From Diploscapter coronatus (Eukaryota; Nematoda; Chromadorea; Rhabditida; Rhabditidae), in assembly GCA_964036155.1 (NCBI GenBank), contig OZ038423.1, positions 24,319,249 through 24,383,248 of the forward strand: DNA of 64,000 nt, in the 5' to 3' direction. The notes under the pieces are model-generated. The model was given only the letters and a program-made list of their open reading frames with translations. It did not search any database and was not told the DNA's origin. This document shows positions 22,740 through 36,128 of the stretch, in pieces. The translations under genes were made by a program, and so were the position numbers. Every line of letters begins with the position of its first letter. Position 1 is the stretch's first letter.

Positions 22740-25700
22740 TTATTTTCGAATTTCCGGATCGCAAATGTATTTCCCGGACTGGACCTTGCGCTTCAGCATG
22801 GATAGATGGTAAACGTCCGAGGTTTCGAGGGCTATATCCACTCCGGACAGGTTGGAATCCAGGCACTAGAATAAAAAATATGGTTTTCAAGACTAATCTA
22901 TAAATAGATGAGACAGAAATGTGAATATTCTCGAATTTATGCTAATTTTTATCTTACTCTATTTTTATTTGAATGTTTACCTGAAATTGCACATGAGTTT
23001 GAGTGGGCGTGGTGGCCTTGCTGCCTTCTTTCATATGAAGTCTAGCCTTCAAACTTCCATTCGGAACCCCGTGTCTTGACAATTCGGTCAAAGTCCAACC
23101 CAGACTTTCTGCCGTGGCGTCCCTATTTTTGGACTATATTATGATTATTCAGCTGTATGCTAATTTCTTACCACTGTGCTTCGGGTTCAGATACCACTCG
23201 ATCAATAGAGCTATCAATTTTCGTAGAAAATACAATATTTAATAATGCGGAGTTCAAATTTGAAGCCGGATTCAATTTATAGTCAATTCTAACGTCTGCA
23301 AATGCTATTTTCAGCAAGTTTATTCTACCCTTTAGATCGTACCGGTAGTTTTATCCTCACATTTCCAATAGCTAGTGAATAGTAACGGTGGTTCAGATAG
23401 ACCAACATTTTCATTCACTTCATACCGAAGGACTTCGGCGTTATAGAAAGTGGATCCTAAAATTAGCGTTTTATGCTAGTATTATTAAATTAGCATACCT
23501 GGCTTTTCCCTTTGCTGACTTAACAACCAGTTCGCTAGCGCCAATCTATCGAATGTGTACTTGTCTATGGGGCTGTGAGGTAGAAGGAGCTAGATTTAGC
23601 AATATTGCTAGTTTTTAGCTATTTTTTAGTTTAGAGCCATTCTTAGTTAATTAGCATAAAATTACCTGTTTATTAGGTAGAACGCTTTTAATTCGATTGG
23701 AATTGATAAGTCGGAATTGCAATTGCTCCATATCGGTGTGGATGTCAGATAGGACAGGGATAGAGGAAGAGGCAAATGAAACCAAAACGGTGCCAAAAAT
23801 CCTGATGACTCGGCTGAAATTTAATATTTTCCTAATTTTGTCATCATAGATAAAGATTTCAGAACATGCAATTTGTATTTTCTTATTGTTAGTATACAGA
23901 ATATCTAGTTCCTCATCTTGGAATTTACAAAATTGAAGTTCAAGTTAGGTATTTTGAGTACAATTTGATTATGAGCCATCTAATCATAAACTAACCATAC
24001 CGTGTTTTGAGTTTAGTAAAACTTTAATACTCACCTATCCTTATTACTCATATCAGCCGATTTGAACCAAGCATGAGAGTATTCGTTCAATGCCATGGCA
24101 ATTGGAATTCTTTGTTCTTTGATGGTGGCCTGCATCAAATTGGTGGTTGAAGCCGATAGATTCAGAGAGGAATCTCCTAATGAAGGAAGGGCGCCGTCAG
24201 AGTGTACATTGAATGAAGATCCCCAGTCAATGCTGGTGGAAGAGTCCTCAATTTTCATACATTTTTATTTATACTCTTATTTTAATCTTAGGCTATGGAG
24301 ATCATTTTTAAAATTAGTTTAATAGATTCCTAACACTAAATCTAAATAAAGGTCGCAAAATAGAAATTGATTTTTAGACCTATAGACCTATGAAGTTGAG
24401 ACTTAAAGCTAAAAATTTAAATAAGAAGTTTAAATTTTTACTTTCCGATTCAAAACATTTCCCGCACCCAACCCAAATCCACTATTATGCGTGGGAGTGT
24501 TGCTTCTTGGCCTAGCACGAGAAATTCCGACCCCGATCGGACCCATTGAGGCCGAGAAGTTCAGACCTCCGGATAAAGTGTGAGAGGTGAAGTCCGACTC
24601 TGAATTTTATTTTCGAAAAAAATTTTGATGAGGACGAAATTAAAAAATAGTACTTTTGAGAAAGTTCGGTTTTTAAAATATAATCTTTGGGAAAAATGCG
24701 ATATTTTCAGACCTCCAGTAGAAGTTCTAAATCTCCCATCTGCGGTATGATTAGGTCTCAAAGGCTTCAAGCTTCCTGCAGCAAACGTTTGAGAGAAGAT
24801 TGGGGGTTTGTTCGAGGTGGACGACCAAGGATCCTGAAGATAATCTAATGCAATCTTGGATTTGTTTAAATTCGTAAATATGACAATGTTTTCATCAAAA
24901 ATGGCTGATTTAGATCAATAGAATGGATTTTTACACTAGCATACAATTAGCTAATCTAATAATACTACTTTTGACAAGCCCTTTGTTATTTGAAGTTTTA
25001 CCTTATCAAATGTACTGCTTCTAGCTAAGGATATGTGTCCAATGGCATCCCTGAGCTCGTCAACGCTAGCTGCATTCATGGCATTTCGACTTGAAGCGTC
25101 GGCCGGTCGAATGGTCAAACCTTTCAGTTTGGACCTTTGCATTTCTACTTCATCCTAAGTTAAAATATTGTAAATTGAATTTAATACCATTGGATAGTCA
25201 CAATTTGCCTATATTTAATGGCTCATGACATAATCATTATGGAAAGAAGGGTATTTTTGAAATTCTAAATTGTGACATGATGATAATATTGCGCACATGT
25301 ACACAACTTTTTCGTTGAGCTTGTGTGTGTACATTTCTGCAACTTATAGCTCTGAAAACCTGCTCAATTTTAAATGTGAACAGTATCATTTCATAAATTT
25401 AGACGATTTTTTTCAGATTTAGATACAATTTTTTACCTCATCATCACTGCTACAGCTACTGCCCCAATGGGTGTGTTCTTCGGGTTCATCCTAAAAAATG
25501 ATTATAATTTATTTAGGTTTAAATATATTATAATTTTAGGGTTAAATAATTTATGATATTTTTACCTGTCGAATAGTGTACCCCTCTTCATCGACCACCG
25601 TATTCGGCTTCCCAATCGGAGTGTCCAACGGGTTAATTGGGTGTTGATGTGATCCGTTCTGATGCTGAAAGATATCAATTATCTTCCATTTTACTTTGCT

Positions 25701-28700
25701 CAAAACATATCTAAGGTTTGCACCATAATTTGATTACTCACATATAATGTAGTTCTAAGTAAATAACGTCATCCTATATTTGAGAATATCATACCTTTTC
25801 ATTAAATGAAAGTGATTATAGCATTGAATTGAAAAAGAATTTTCATCTACTCAAGAATCGTGTAATGTTGGATGTAATGATTGTAACAGGCCATTCGATA
25901 AATTCTTGCGTTATTATTGCTAGAGAAATTAAACATTGCTAAAGTTTAGGAATGTTCATTTTTTAAACCTCTTTAGCAGAATAATTATTGAATGTTCCAA
26001 TAGTGTGAAACATATTCTACCTTATCTTCACTCCTCGAACTAGAAGCAGTAGAATTAGCGTCGGCGTCAGGCCACAAACCTCCTGGGGCAGAAAGCTCTC
26101 TTTCCACTGCCATGGGAATTTCATTCAAGGATTTCTTCAATTTACGGTTCTTGAATTTGAAAAGTCCTAAAAAATATTTAATTGAAATAATATATCTTTT
26201 TTAAATTTATATTATATTTTGTCAATATTTTAAAATTTATTCTTTACTTGTGTATTTTAATTTGGGGCTTTTCCTTCTGTTATATTTTTAAACTTTTTTC
26301 TTTCTGTGTTTACGGTATCATAAGATTACCGAAAATAAACTTTATTAAATCTCTGTATAAAATATCTTTTTTACAAAATATGATATCATTTATAAAATAC
26401 GTATGAATTTTAATGTCAAATGATATGGTGCGAGTCTAAATGCAAATTATAGGAAAGCTACTCAGTAAGTATGGCTCAAATATGAGCTTACGTGCGCAAG
26501 TAATGCTAAAGGCTACCTGTTATTTGAATCACATTGGAAGATAATTACAAGTTTAGTAGTATTTACAAATGATGTTAACACCCTCAACGCTAATAAGTTA
26601 TGCAAGTCATCAAGTCAAAACTTATAATTTAAAAATTTCAAAAATATTAAAAATTAAAGAAGACACAATTTCATTCAATTAGTCATTTAAAACTGGAACC
26701 TTTAAAATTTAGACGAAGTTTTCAGTTGAAGTAAAGATTTTAAAATAATTCGAACTAAGTTTCTGGTTCAAGTCATTTTTTCAGAAAATTTCCCATAATG
26801 AAACTCTTAGCTTTGATTTGTTAGCTCAGCCGAAGAGAAAATGTCAACTCAAACTAGAAATGTTTTCCGAAAAATAAACTATTACCAAATTTTCTAATTA
26901 AAGCCATTCTAAATTTTATAAATTTGGAAACATCAAAGGAGAAATTTAAGAATCCTTGCACGACTTGGGCAAATTGGGCATTGAAATGCTCTTCCTTCGT
27001 TTGTTTAAACCCTCGATTTTCTTGTTCGTAATTTTCTTGTTCGCGATTTCCTTGATTTCTTTGAGCTCGCCGTCGGAAATCGTTTCCTGAGAGCCCTGTG
27101 CCTGATATTGCAGTATTTTCATTCGGTGTTCTGGAAATAAAAAAATCTAAAATTACGTACATAAAACTGAAAGTTAGCAGATATTTTAAATTTAGCTTAT
27201 AAAAATTCAAAAATATAAATCAATATTTTTTGCTAAATCAAAAATATTCGATTTTAAAAAATTTAGAATGCCTGAAACCTACCAAAATCCGTGTCAGAAT
27301 AAATGTCGAGTCCGACGTTGACGAGTTTCTCATTCAGCTCCATTAGAATGTACTGACAGGCCTTCTTGTCGATCAATTCGACGTCCTCATCGGTGGATTT
27401 AGAGATTTCGTTGAAGTATTTCTGAAAATAGATAAAAATGAAAATGAAAAAAATATTTCCTAAGAATACGATGAAGATAAGCTTTAGATACAAATAAAAT
27501 GTGATAAGCCATCATAGCAGACTTTCTTAAATGAAAAATCACTAAGTGAAAGATCAGTTTTTATGGACATAAATTATGATTAATTTCAAGGTAAAGATAT
27601 TGATATAAGAAAATTTTTTACCTGGTACTTAAAATAGCAGGACGATCTTCTCTTCTTTGCGAAACTGCACCATTTCTTCGCGGTTTCCATTAAAGTTTAG
27701 ATAGGATAAAAATACAAGAATAAAATAATAATGGACGAAATACAATAAAATCGTAGTCAAGCTCAGTGCTTATAAACGGGTTTTCCTTCAACAAAAAGGG
27801 GCGACTCCACTTAGACCACGCCCCTTTCTTAAATATTAAACATATACACACACCTGGTGATAAATATGAAGTGTGATTAATATCGCTAAGTTTATGTATG
27901 TCTAACTTATAATTATCATTTTCTTTTCAAATGAGAATACTATACATAACAGTCCTTTTCAACATGAGAAACTGAAGCTTCCGATGTTTCTCTGGAAAAG
28001 AGCCTTTTTGGGAAACGACTTTTAATCGATGTAACTTTCATTAGAATTGAGGTAAAATATCCAAGCTTGACATCAAAATGATCGCAAAATCTTGAGGAAC
28101 ATCTTGATACAAAGTTTGATTTAAAATGGATTTAAAAATTAAGACTAAAGAAATATAAATTCTTTTTTGTCATTTATCTTTGCTCGATTTGATGCATTTC
28201 AAGAAATATTACCGTTGCATATTTAAAACTTGAAAATTCTAGCCAAATTATCGGCTCTGTAAGTGTGGAAATTTGCTATTAGGTCCTTATGTCTTTTAAT
28301 CAAATCAAAACACCGACAAAGAAATTTATAACCTAATGCTTAAGGATAGGTCATAAAAACTGTCTGAGATATAAGAATTTCAATGCATTGAAATTCCTAA
28401 TTGTAGAGCTCATCTAGAATAGGTAATGCTAGCACGTCCTATAAGCTTTTCCCAATAGTGTTATCAAAAGAGATTCTTGTCGAGACTTTTTCAAGGACCA
28501 AACATTACATGTTGAACATTAAAATAGGTTTAATTCTGAGTTATAGTGTTCCCTTAACTATGAAAGCGGTAAATTCATATTAACTAGAATACGGGTTTTC
28601 GAAGAAAAGAGAATTTTAGAAGGGTGTATCTATTTTATAAAATTTTTGTCTTAAAATCTGTAGTTTGCAAACAAAATAATCCAGTTTTAAGAACTGACAC

Positions 28701-31700
28701 CTTCAATGAACTTTCTATGTAAATATAGCTCAAGGTGTATGTAATTTGTTAATGTAAAAAGGCAAAAAAATCTACTGAATTTTCACTTTTCTGATCATTT
28801 TAATGTAGACATGCATTCTTAAGGGTGCACATTGAATAAAGATATAAATGTAAAATTTACCTCCCCCAGTCGAACTTTCATGTTGCAATACGGTTGGACT
28901 GTTGTCTTCGGGATTCGTGGAAGATTGCGACAGAGTTTTCTTCCTTTTAGGCAAGAACAACGATAACTTTTTTCCAGTCGAAGAGGAAAATGTTGATTGC
29001 TGAGAATTATTCTTTTTATTTTTCAATCCATGTTTTTTTTCTTCAAGTTATGATTATATTTCAAGGTATGAAGATGTTCCAAAATTTATCATATTCTAAA
29101 AATATGTAAAGATTTTTTTCTTTGAAAAATGATAAAATCTTGAACTTAATGACGATATTTTTTATCATTTTCCCATGTATGCGTATATGCAGAAGTTTGA
29201 TCGAGTGGACAGGTGATATTATTTCATTTGAAAATGTCGTAATTTTACGCGCGTTTTTCTGCAAAATTACGTATACTCAGTACAGAAATACACATATGAA
29301 CTTGTGGATATGTACGTAATCAAAAATATTCTAGTCACTTTTTCAATCTAAACTGAAAATGATAATATCATAGAAAAATTGCATGACCCTGTTACGTAAA
29401 TTCATTAAATGACCACTTTTAATTCGACTTTAGAAGTCTAATGTCATTGTGAAAAACGAAACGATTTGATTGCGTAAATTCAGATAGAGGAGATTATTTC
29501 AAAATTAAATAATAGGCGATATTCTTATCACCTGAGCATGCGCGTTGCGTACATTAGAGTTTGGAAACCTGATATTTAACTTTTCAGAAATGTGTTGATA
29601 TTTCCATTTTAATTACTAAAGTTTGCCTTTTTTTTCGACGCCAAAAATCAAGGTTGAATTTCTAAAATCGCGACTAAGAGAAAGTTGTGTCTGTTTTCAT
29701 AGTATATTTTTATTCTTAAGAAAGAACGAGTTATCTAATGATGAAGCATAGGATAAGAAGACATATTTTATATGGAACATAATCTTTGAAATTAAAATCC
29801 CACCTGCTGTTGATTCTGCTGACTAGCACTCTCTTTGTGTAGTCCAGTCCCCGCAGTGGAGTCACTGCTATGTGAAGCCGTCGGCGAAGGCTGAAAATTG
29901 CAGAATTACACATTTCGGCCCCGAACAAATTGTTTGCAAACTTTTTTGATTACTTTTGCACCTGTTCTTAGAATAATAATTATTACACTGTAAAAGTATG
30001 ATTCCACTTTATGTTTATACTTTGGAAAAAAGATATTATTAGGTGTATATTTGCACTTGGAAACTAGAAAACTATGCAAAATGACGATGGTATAAACAGA
30101 AATAGTCATTTTTATTTAAGTTATAATGAACATGATATTTTAAATTATATATGATAAAATTTATTTTAAATACCTGCATCGGGGTTTTCTCACTCAAAGC
30201 CTGTGCTTCAGTATTTTGAGCCACTGATTTGCTCCCATTTGAACTGAACAATTCGAAATGATCCAATAAAAGTAGATCATTCGCAGTCGGAACTTGAGGT
30301 GGAGCAGGATTTTGGATCTGAAAGTTAAACAAGTTATTTATAAATTAAAATAATTTTAGGCTAAATATAATTCAATGAAATTAATTTATAGATCCTTATT
30401 TTAAAACATTCTAAATAAGGTATGTATCTCGAAGTGTATAGTTGGTTATTTAAGATATATTTAATTTAAACATTATTTGAGTTTAATTGTAAAATATACC
30501 ACAGCGGAAGAAGACGATGAAGAAGGCTGCGAAGGAGAGTGCCTTCCAGATAAAGGGATCATCAAATCTTCGTGAGCCAGCATAGTTTCGCATTCCTCAA
30601 AAGTTGCTGGTGGGGGTCTTTCAGTTCCGGTTCCCTTAGATTCAACGATTTTCCGTAAAATGTCATCGATATTCATCGTTAGCATAGATTCACGGTATTG
30701 GGCGCAAACCTTAAATATATTATTTAAATAAAACATAAGCTAGATAATAAAATCCTGATTTAGACGATGTATTTTAGTTTATTTTATTCTGTGTAGATAG
30801 AATTAATTTATATATTTCAAACTATTTTACCTGCTGAGCGGCCGAAGCCATTTCCTGATGCTGAGTCGAATAGACAACTAAGAACTGTTGGAGAGCGGCG
30901 TATAAATTTCTAAAAATATAATGCGCATTTTAATTATTATAATATATTTTTAAAAATATACAAATACTTGAACTTAAAATAAAAAAAGAAGTTATTCTGA
31001 ATATTTAAATAATACCGATCATGCCCCTGAAACAACCGACAAGCAGATTCCATTTTCTCAAGAAAATTGGTCCGGACGGCTTCGTATTTTTCGACATAAG
31101 AAGCGTATTCTTCTTTAGCCTTCAACATTTTGGATTCGACCTGAATTATTTCATTTAAATATAAACGAGAACTGCACTTAAATATTTTTCGAATTGGAAA
31201 TATAATTGAATTTGATTCGTTCTTAATAATTTACATTCAACCGTTATTAATTTCGTTGATATTATTTTTATTCTAAAATATTTAAGTTCGAGATATTTAA
31301 ATTGAAATTGAAATACCTTAGCGATTTCCTTAGGGTTGGCATTCGCCTCTTTTCGGACTTTCTCGTACTCGTTGCACCGGGCGTAGTAGGTTTCTTTCGC
31401 CTCAAATTTCGTGATTAAAATATTTAATATATTTAGAAAAGTTTATTGCAATATATTTAATCTAAATTGATTTTTAAAATTTAAACTGTTTACCTTCTGA
31501 AGACAAGTGGTCGTGGTCTGCATTAAATTCACTGCCTCTATCGTCGGTTGTTGTTTCGCCTCCTTTCTCGACTTGGAAACTTCGTCCTTATATTTGACAA
31601 TTTCCCGAGAGAGGTCCTTATATTTTCAAGGTTAAGGGTCTTGTATTTAAAATAGAAGTACCTGTAGATTCTTTACCATCATAACGTGAATTTCAGCGAG

Positions 31701-32185
31701 TAATTCCAGAGTTCCTTTCGTCAGAACCCAGACGGTTTCCAAGGCCGACCCGGATGAGACGAAGGATGATACCTGAATTATAGGATTTTTAAAAAATCGA
31801 AGAATCTCAGAAATAAATATAACACCGTTTGCAGAAAAAATTGAATATATTTATAAGATTATGGGTTAGTATTTTATGTCCAAAATAAATTTTATAGTAG
31901 ATGACCCAAACAGAAAAAATAAAATGCAGTTATATAATACAATTGATAAATATTTCATTATTTTTAAAAAATATATTTTCAAATTAAAGTTACCTTATTC
32001 ATGCTCTTAACCAGCATTTTGCTGTACTCATCTTCCAGTTGTAGGCGTTCTTTGATAAAAATTGACAGCTCCTGGGCCGACTCCTCGCCCTTCTTTGTAT
32101 TCTCGTAGAGAACCTGGAACCCATGGTGCTTGTCACCCCAAAAATGGTTCGAATACTGCAGCACCGACCCATCCAAGTGACCCAT
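22740..32185 (-). CDS. fcho-1: FCHo endocytic adaptor (F-BAR plus mu-homology domain)
   Basis: About 23 exons spanning 9.4 kb give roughly 1000 residues, the size of C. elegans FCHO-1. Exon 1 (32185-31994) opens the F-BAR domain with YSNHFWGDKHHGFQVLYEN and IKERLQLEDEYSKMLVK; the coiled-coil continues to about residue 270. A Ser/Pro/Gln-rich linker follows, containing the motif DEEGYTIRQ typical of FCHo proteins. The C-terminal mu-homology domain starts at IPIAMALNEYSHAWFK (near 24095) and ends VQSGKYICDPEIRK. FCHo proteins bind curved PIP2 membranes and activate AP2 at nascent clathrin-coated pits. Several acceptors are weak (TATAAG, TTTGAG). Intron 28860-26167 is exceptionally long and holds a separate gene. 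The start follows TTTCAG by 19 bases. Orthology is firm; individual small exons may be off by a few codons. Confidence 0.93.
26946..27690 (-). CDS. Small gene nested in an fcho-1 intron, same strand
   Basis: Three exons (27690-27622, 27421-27283, 27130-26946) join in phase to 130 residues: METAKKWCSFAKKRRSSC, an acidic middle (KSTDEDVELIDKKACQYI, then LNEKLVNVGLDIYSDTDFG), and a basic, probably helical tail with KKITNKKIEGLNKRRKS ending PKSCKDS. It lies wholly inside fcho-1 intron 28860-26167. Flanking fcho-1 exons join each other in phase (STGG to GLFKFKNRK), and the nested frame has its own start and stop, so it is not an alternative fcho-1 exon by simple reading. A TATAA-like sequence sits at about 27771-27777 on the proper strand. 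No domain recognised; the basic C-terminus might bind nucleic acid or membrane, which is speculation. Confidence 0.62.
27765..27835 (-). promoter_or_regulatory. Candidate promoter of the nested gene
   Basis: Minus-strand reading gives a TTTATAAGC box about 80 nt upstream of ATG 27690, preceded by a GC-rich GGGGCGTGGTC block whose GGGGCG/CGCCCC ends are inverted repeats. Such a GC block is unusual in this AT-rich intron. Confidence 0.35.
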
Positions 32186-35100
32186 TTGGCACAATCTTTG
32201 GTATCTGAAACCCAAGTTACCAAAAATAATCATGGAATATTGGTTTAATTATTGAAACTCAGAAATTAACATTGCTATTTTCGAAAAATAAAAGCGATAA
32301 AATAACTCGATTTAGAGTGGGTTTTAAAATTGATATAACTGATAGCATGAAAATTTCCAGGAAATATCAAGAATTTGATAGAAAATAAACAGATCCAAAA
32401 ATATGGAACTAAGAGTTCGGCAAACGCGCGTGAAAATCGAAAAATGATATCATCACTACGGGTCGGACCCGATGTAAAAATAATTCGCGGTACGGAGAAA
32501 TCGTCAGGCAGTTTGTGAAAATTTGGAAAATATCTGGTCAATGATCGGACAACAAACAGCCGAAACCTCACGGTCACCACAGACTTGCACCACAAGATGG
32601 GGGTGCGACTTTCATGCAAACTGACCGCATGCTTTAAATAGAAGAGCGAAATATAGAATTGTTGGTGAAAATGAAGCAAGAAATTTCAATCTACTGTAGC
32701 TTTTTACATCATCGTTCAATATATGCCAAAATTGTAGAAAATTTGTTTCACAAAAAGGTTGTCTAGATTCCGAGTTTTCATTTCTTCTTCCTTTGATGCG
32801 TGTACACTCGAACATTACGCATACAAGGGTAGGAGACGCAAATGGAAATTAGAAGTTTCAGAATCCTCTATGAATAATATACGATCACGAAATATTACTC
32901 CCGGAGCTTCTATTAGATATAAGATACATACGTAATTTTACGCAATTGTTCTGTACAAATTCCGAGTTTTCATTTTTTCCTTTTTCGGCGTGTGCACCCA
33001 AACATTACGCACACGCACACAAACAGGGGATGGAAGCGTAAATGGAATGGAATAGCGAAGTGAGTGACCCGGATTCCGACCTGCAGAATCGCAGACTACA
33101 GACCTGAGTCGCGCTCTCTAAGGACTAACGTCTTACGAATTTTCCAGCAAGTCGCGCAATTTTCTTATTCTTTTAGTTGTCTGCTTCTTTTTACTCAAAT
33201 AAGTTCTCTATATTTTAATATTCGTAAAAATTTTTAAATATATTTTTCATACTATTTCTAAGTATTTTCTTTTGTATTTTTTCGCTAACTGTCACAATAT
33301 TGTTTTCTCTGAATCTTCTTCTCTAAAAGTATTTTATATTTTAATTCTTGTAAATTTCATATTTCTTCTCTAACTCTCATAGTATTTTTTTCCTATAAAT
33401 CATTTTCCCTCTAAAAATAGCATAATATTTCTCTTTTAGCTTTCTATCTTCATTTTAAGAAATCCAGACTCTGCTTGGTCTACCTCTAAAATCCTCTTTT
33501 AAAGCTTCTCTCCTCTTCTTTCTTCGGTAATAATCAACTGGTTGACAGTCCATTAGCGCGAAAGCCAGCCTCTCTTATTCAATGCTTTGTCTTGTCACGC
33601 GACTTTCTGACTTTTCTCAAGACTTTGTCAAGATTCACCTCTTATTCAAAAGGTTTTCTGCATCACATTAGGACATAAGGACGTTAGGTAATCCCATCAT
33701 ACAGTTCCGATATATACAAATGGAAAAGTGATTAGGTTTATTATTTCCTTCAGAGTGATCAAGATTTGCTTTATTTGTGCAAATTTTTTTAGGTTTGAAT
33801 ATGTCTTTAATTTCATTGTTTTATTTATCTGAGGATAAATGAAATCCCAAAGGTATGCAAATGGAGAATCGATTAGATTTACTATTTTCCTCAGAATATG
33901 CAATATTTACCTATTTTTAAAGATACCTTTTGGTTTCCTATGAAGTTAGTTTTTCAATTTTTATTTCGTTTTCTTTAAACTTTTTCTGAGTATATATGAA
34001 ATCCTAGATTCCAATTTTCGGATTTAGGATTTCGATTTATTCTGCTCCCATTCCCTCTGTATGCTCTCCTTTACCGTCCTTGACTTGTCTAAATCTTTCC
34101 CCCACCCTATTTTCCCACGCTCTTTTCCTTCTCTAACAATTCTAAATCTTTTCTCCCCTTGTTATCCGACACTATTTCGCTTCCTCTTTTCAATCGAATT
34201 GGTGTGAATTCGATGTCACGATTTGAAGGAATCATGACCATAATTTGCATTTCGTAAATAGAACTCTGAAATGTAGACAAATAATAACAACGTTTCTTTT
34301 TTCTCTGGCTATTTCCCCCTATGTTTAAGGTTACAGTTAGAAAGCAAGCTGGTATAAACAGTTGTATTATTAAAATAACTTTTCCTTGAATCTAATGTTT
34401 AAAAACACCGTGAAATTTTAAATTGCATCATTAAACATGTGTCTATTGAAACCTAAAATTCAGATACAATCTAAAAGATACGAATCTTATATGACTAATA
34501 CAAAATTCAGACAAAAGTTGCTAATATTCTGGGTAAAGATACAAATCTTTAAGGTAGAAGACTAGTAAACTCGAGTATATTGCATTTTAGCTTGCAATTT
34601 CTTTAAGTCAAGTTTCCGTAACCTTGTTCTAGCTTGCGTAAGCACGTTAGTGTAGTCTAATGAAATTAGCGATAAATCTCGGAAAATTTTCCGATTAGAG
34701 TTCTAAACAGTCCGTACAATTTTCAAATTTTCTCAGCCCGGCTCGCAATATATGGACCGGGTCGTTAGAATCTTGTTTTCGATGAAAAACATATTTTTAA
34801 CTACTTACCGAAAGATCATAATATTTTCATATGATTACCGTGGGAATCAAATTGGGCGTTTGAGCAAAAGTGACATTTATGACTAATGATTTCGAAGGTT
34901 TCTAGACTGAACCGTTAATTTATGGCTGATATCTTGTAATTTCTTGAATGAATGAACTTTTTAGTATTTCTAATTATCGAGAATCTGAGTTTTGACCTTT
35001 AAAAATAGTAATCTTTACTTGTTTCTAAGTGCTACTTAGTCAAATCCCCCATTTTTGACATTCAAACATCCTTAGTGAAAGTAAAAATCCTTGGAATTTT

Positions 35101-36128
35101 CGCTTGTCCTTGAAATTCGATCCACGCCAAGGTTTCAAGGAATTTCGCGTAAAATAATCTTCACGAAAAAATTGCAGCATGCAAAAGTGAAATCTTTGCT
35201 CGGTTCATTAGAAAAATTGTGTTTTTTCGAAGTTTTCTGAGGTATTTTGAGGTTTCCGAAGTTTTCTTTAAAGCTCCTCAAAATTTGCGGAAGTTTTTTG
35301 CAGTTTCTAAGCAAAATTTCTGGAGTTCTCAAAGTTTCCAAGTAAAGTTCTTAAAAGTTTTCTAAACTTTCTGTAAACTCTTCTTTTATTTTCCTTCCTG
35401 ATCTCCGGATTTCTGCAGATGCATATAACCGGAAGTCCGTGGTTTTTCTTCCCGAATAGGGGTTGGAGTTGAAAAGGCTTCTTCATTCATATTCCTTTCT
35501 TTCTTTCTCTCTTCATTTTCCTCTTTTCCTCTCTCCAACCTCCTTTAACTTTCATCACTTCCTTTTCAAAGTTCCCCTGCTCCTAGTTCTAACAAGACCC
35601 GCCCCTTTTTGCTCCAGAGGCGTTTTACTCTAGCATCGATTCTTTCTCTCTTTTTCCTTCTCTCCCTCCTTTCTCCATACTATCTCGCAGAGAACTGCCT
35701 CGGGCAAGTACGAGAGAGTATGAAATAGGACGGGAAGAGTGAGAGAGCACAGTGAAAGACGGCAGTAGGACTCGGCCTCTGTTTCTCTGCGTCTATAACA
35801 TGAGCTTTTTCTCTCTCTCTCTCCCTCGTTATGTGAAGCTTCAGGACCCCATAGCTCTCACTCATAATTTAGACGTCATATAACCTAACCACTTGCGCGG
35901 ATATATCAAATTCGAGACACCGGTGACGTTTTCATTCCTATTCTTTATCGTAGGGGTGATTCCATATAACTTACGCCGTATAACATTTGTTTTTGAGTAT
36001 TATTCTTTGTCCATAGACTAGAAAAGCTGATCTTCGTCGAATTCATGCTGTATATTACGTATAATATCCGTTTTAAAGTCCTATCCTTCGTTATGTCAAT
36101 TTTTATTTCAGAACGTCTACCTCTAATT
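32186..36128. other. 3.9 kb gene-free interval between fcho-1 and plr-1
   Basis: No exon could be supported on either strand. It contains an 85 bp direct repeat (32768-32850 and 32960-33050), CT-rich tracts at 35480-35665 and 35805-35825, a TTATATATGAAATCC-like motif near 33990 and an AAAAGCTGATCTTCG motif at 36022. It must hold both divergent promoters, and perhaps distal 5' exons or ncRNA. Confidence 0.5.
32768..33050. repeat. Pair of diverged direct repeats upstream of fcho-1
   Basis: Units 32768-32850 and 32960-33050 (offset about 192) share TTCCGAGTTTTCATTT, GCGTGT(A/G)CAC, AAACATTACGCA-like and AAATGGAA blocks in the same order. Each unit has CG-containing words uncommon in the surrounding AT-rich DNA, which hints at a regulatory or repeat origin. 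Confidence 0.7.
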
